Positions 14,013 to 15,759 of a DNA stretch of 15,759 bases are shown in pieces (within the stretch, counting starts at the first letter, position 1; the number at the start of each line of letters is the position of its first letter). This DNA comes from Actinomycetota bacterium. Its GTDB lineage: Bacteria > Actinomycetota > Actinomycetes > S36-B12 > UBA5976. Made by a program: the position numbers and the translations under genes. The stretch covers positions 1-15,759 of the forward strand of contig RGCY01000010.1 in the NCBI GenBank assembly GCA_009918865.1. The letters are read 5' to 3'. The notes beneath the pieces were generated by a model. It was not told the origin of the DNA, did no database searches, and saw only the letters and a list, made by a program, of their open reading frames with translations.

Positions 14013-14077
14013 TCATCCACAAGTTATCCACTATCGTGTCCACAGGTTTTCCACGAAAGCCGCGATGTTTGTCCACA
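14013..14077 (+). promoter_or_regulatory. phased cluster of five DnaA-box-like 9-mers
   Basis: Five same-strand matches to TT(A/G)TCCACA are present: TCATCCACA (14013), TTATCCACT (14024), GTGTCCACA (14036), TTTTCCACG (14047) and TTGTCCACA (14069). The last is exact, two others differ by one base from TTATCCACA, and the two weakest by one or two from the nearer form. The starts are 11, 12, 11 and 22 bases apart, so all lie on one face of the helix with one position left empty. An A/T-rich stretch with T-runs precedes them. DnaA binding is therefore likely. Neither dnaA nor dnaN is in the window, so a titration or regulatory site is favoured over the main origin. The array ends 52 bases before aroH. 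Confidence 0.65.
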
Positions 14078-14129
14078 GACGACGCCTTTCACGCGACGTT
14101 GGTGCCGCACATTGATTGAAGGAGCGCAC

Positions 14130-14492
14130 ATGATTCGAGGATTTCGTGGCGCCACAGCGTTGACAGCTGATGATGCAGACGAGATGAACGAGGCGGTTGC
14201 AGAACTTGTGACCGAAATGCTTGAGAGCAATCACATCAGCAATGAAGATGTCATCAGCATGTTCCTCACCAACACTCCGGATTTGCGGTGTGCATTTCCA
14301 GCCGCTGCAGTGCGTCGCGCGGGTCTAACAGATATTCCGTTGCTGTGTGCAAGTGAAATTGATGTTGCAGGCGCGATGCCGCGAGTTGTGCGAATTTTGT
14401 TGCACGCACACAGCGAAACCCCACGCTCCCAGGTGAAACACATCTACCTGCGTGGCACCGACGCGTTGAGAGCAGACCTCCCGCATGGCTGA
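14130..14492 (+). CDS. aroH: chorismate mutase, AroH type
   Basis: Chorismate mutase rearranges chorismate to prephenate, the branch point to tyrosine and phenylalanine. The 120-residue product matches the trimeric B. subtilis AroH class (about 127 residues), not the helical AroQ class. It opens with IRGFRGATALTADDADEMNEAVAEL, with the active-site Arg in RGAT, then SNHISNEDVISMFLTNTPDLRCAFPAAAVRRAG and the core PLLCASEIDVAGAMPRVVRILLHAH, carrying the conserved E-x4-AMPRVVR segment; the tail HIYLRGTDALRADL also fits. AAGGAG five bases upstream fixes the start at 14130; a longer open frame from 13962 is not supported. The stop overlaps the tyrA start by eight bases, so the two enzymes of consecutive steps are coupled. 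Confidence 0.93.
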   Translation: MIRGFRGATALTADDADEMNEAVAELVTEMLESNHISNEDVISMFLTNTPDLRCAFPAAAVRRAGLTDIPLLCASEIDVAGAMPRVVRILLHAHSETPRSQVKHIYLRGTDALRADLPHG

Positions 14493-15375
14493 CACATCTA
14501 CGCCCGTGCACCGATCAGCCAGCGACGAAGCATCCGGTGACGTAACAGGCAGCCACGCAACAGCGTCGAGTGTGGCAATCGTTGGCTGTGGGTTGATTGG
14601 AGCGTCGGTCGCGAAAGCTTTGTCGCAGCAGGGGTGCACGATTTTCGTGAGTGACACAAACCCAGAACACATGGACTTGCTGGTCAAGGAAAATGTGGTG
14701 ACGCCGTGGCGTGGGCAGCGAGTTGATGTGGTTGTCGTGGCCACGCCACCCAGCGCTGTTGCGGAAGTGGTGCAGGCCGCCCATGCGATGTGCCCCACTG
14801 CCGTCATCACAGATGTGACATCAGTCAAGAGTGCTGTGGCATCCGCTCTTGCAGGAAAGCCGGGTGCTGCACGCTTTGTGGGGAGTCATCCACTCGCAGG
14901 CGGCACCGGCACTGGCCCAGAATCGGCAAATGCTGACTTGTTCATCGGCAAGCCATGGGCGATTGTCCCAAATTCTGAAAGTGATGGCGATGCAGTGCAG
15001 TGGGTGCACAGAGTTGTGCGTTGGTGCGGTGCTATTCCCTTGCAGATGAGCGCTGCAGAACACGACCGAGTGCTGGCTCTCACGTCACATGCCGTGCAAG
15101 TTGTGTCTTCGGCAGTCGCTGGTCAACTTCTGAAACTTGATGCCGACCAGGTCGCGTTGAGTGGGCCGGCATTGCGAGATGTCACACGAATTGCTGCATC
15201 CAATGCTCAGTTGTGGCAAGAAATCTTGATGCTCAACTCAGCGGAAGTCGCACCGCACCTTCGAGCTTTGGCAAAGGAGCTGCTCGATGTGGCCACGGCT
15301 CTGGAAAGTGGCGACACCGCCGCCATGATTGAGTTCATGCAACGCGGTAACGAAGGTCGACGCCTGTTGGGTTGA
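14485..15375 (+). CDS. tyrA: prephenate dehydrogenase
   Basis: This NAD(P)-dependent enzyme oxidises and decarboxylates prephenate to 4-hydroxyphenylpyruvate, the tyrosine precursor; some relatives prefer arogenate. The 296-residue protein has a Ser/Thr-rich leader of about 28 residues. The Rossmann fold follows: VAIVGCGLIGASVAKAL with the GxGxxG loop, VVVVATPPSAV, and VITDVTSVKSAV. Next is the catalytic region GSHPLAGGTGTGPESA, with the key His, and the helical dimerisation domain with LTSHAVQVVSSAVAG and SGPALRDVTRIAASN. No C-terminal ACT domain is present, so tyrosine feedback of that type is unlikely. The first ATG lies inside the end of aroH (eight-base overlap). A shorter leader is possible, but no better ribosome site was found. 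Confidence 0.93.
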   Translation: MADTSTPVHRSASDEASGDVTGSHATASSVAIVGCGLIGASVAKALSQQGCTIFVSDTNPEHMDLLVKENVVTPWRGQRVDVVVVATPPSAVAEVVQAAHAMCPTAVITDVTSVKSAVASALAGKPGAARFVGSHPLAGGTGTGPESANADLFIGKPWAIVPNSESDGDAVQWVHRVVRWCGAIPLQMSAAEHDRVLALTSHAVQVVSSAVAGQLLKLDADQVALSGPALRDVTRIAASNAQLWQEILMLNSAEVAPHLRALAKELLDVATALESGDTAAMIEFMQRGNEGRRLLG

Positions 15376-15541
15376 TTAGGGTGAACCTGCGAATTCGCGT
15401 CTATTCCATTGTCACGGCGACTCAGCCCAGAGCACTTCGTATCGTCTAAACAGCTGTGGACCTTTGACGCGATAAGAGATCACTCACCTAAAGAACATGG
15501 ATGTGCAAGGCAAAACTCTGAGATATCCGTCGCCCCCACGC

Positions 15542-15759
15542 TCAGCGCATGAAGAGTGCGTTCATCCGTTTCGTGGCAAAGGTGACGCCCCCAACAGCCA
15601 TCACGGTGAAATAAGCCACATGCCCGAGCAGTGCCCATGAGAAGTTCCCCAGCATGATGCCGCGGATTAATTCCACACCTTGATGCAGTGGCAGGGCTTG
15701 CATGATGAGCCGCAGCGGCGTGGGGTAGATGTCGAGGGAGTAGAACGCTCCGCTGAAGA
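15542..15759 (-). CDS. ABC-2 type transporter permease, C-terminal end (runs off the right edge)
   Basis: The minus strand reads from the window edge to TGA at 15544-15542 and gives 71 residues. They begin FSGAFYSLDIYPTPLRLIMQ, then ALPLHQGVELIRGIMLG, then a last membrane helix (LLGHVAYFTVMAVGGVTFA) and a basic end TKRMNALFMR. The pattern of a F(S/F)G-x-FY-x-L motif, an ALPLxHxVxLIRG amphipathic helix and a final transmembrane segment is the standard end of ABC-2 permeases of the NodJ/DrrB type, which export drugs, lipids or polysaccharides with a separate ATPase. The substrate is unknown. It converges on tyrA across 166 bases in which no gene or clear terminator was found. Confidence 0.85.
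   Translation of the reverse strand, partial: FSGAFYSLDIYPTPLRLIMQALPLHQGVELIRGIMLGNFSWALLGHVAYFTVMAVGGVTFATKRMNALFMR

Noticed and set aside
13628..14020. Minus-strand open frame of 130 codons over the gene-free interval
   Set aside because: The product is low-information (Gly, Arg, Ala and Pro rich), crosses the terminator stem, lacks a ribosome site and shows no domain. The dense RNA pairing explains the region better.
14013..14077. Calling the DnaA cluster the chromosomal origin outright
   Set aside because: No dnaA, dnaN, rpmH, recF or gyrase gene is in the window, and GC skew was not computed, so only a DnaA-binding cluster can be supported.
13962..14129. N-terminal extension of aroH from GTG/ATG at 13962
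   Set aside because: The extra residues have no AroH homology and would cover the DnaA-box array. AAGGAG before ATG 14130 and the family length give a clear start.

Overview
The window looks like an ordinary chromosomal stretch from a member of the Actinomycetota. The SerC, IdeR and prephenate dehydrogenase proteins resemble mycobacterial and streptomycete forms, GTG starts are frequent, and base composition is GC-rich but not extreme (high fifties percent by eye). No integrase, transposase, phage gene or CRISPR array was seen. A specific lineage cannot be named from the sequence.

Layout, left to right. (1) 1-3983, amino-acid and vitamin B6 region: an MFS transporter reading leftward out of the window and serC lie on the minus strand; divergent from them, pdxH and a second MFS exporter lie on the plus strand. 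Both serC and pdxH carry frame-disrupting deletions, and a near-perfect CRP/GlxR-type palindrome sits between their starts. (2) 3999-8325: a CPD photolyase, an IdeR/DtxR-type iron regulator, the biotin transporter subunit BioY and a GabD-like aldehyde dehydrogenase, mostly single-gene units in convergent and divergent pairs. (3) 8371-11117: a secreted HNH nuclease with a C-terminal excalibur domain, a small unknown protein and RmuC. (4) 11215-11902: a compact higBA toxin-antitoxin operon with its own palindromic operator, next to tRNA-Arg(CCT). (5) 12047-13585: an orphan TPR protein. (6) 13586-14129: a 544-base gene-free interval. (7) 14130-15375: aroH and tyrA, overlapping, which take chorismate through prephenate toward tyrosine. 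(8) 15542 to the end: the C-terminus of an ABC-2 permease on the minus strand.

The most unusual part is the gap at 13586-14129. Its left half, read on the minus strand, looks like a structured non-coding RNA of about 235 nt with a promoter-like start, several GNRA-capped hairpins, three copies of a GGGAAAC-based motif and a strong 14-bp terminator stem. Its right half holds five DnaA-box-like 9-mers, all in the same orientation and spaced 11, 12, 11 and 22 bases apart. Together they form a helically phased array between the putative RNA promoter and aroH. No dnaA or dnaN is nearby, so it could be a DnaA-titration or DnaA-responsive regulatory site, or less likely a replication origin. These are sequence-based inferences without any database search.
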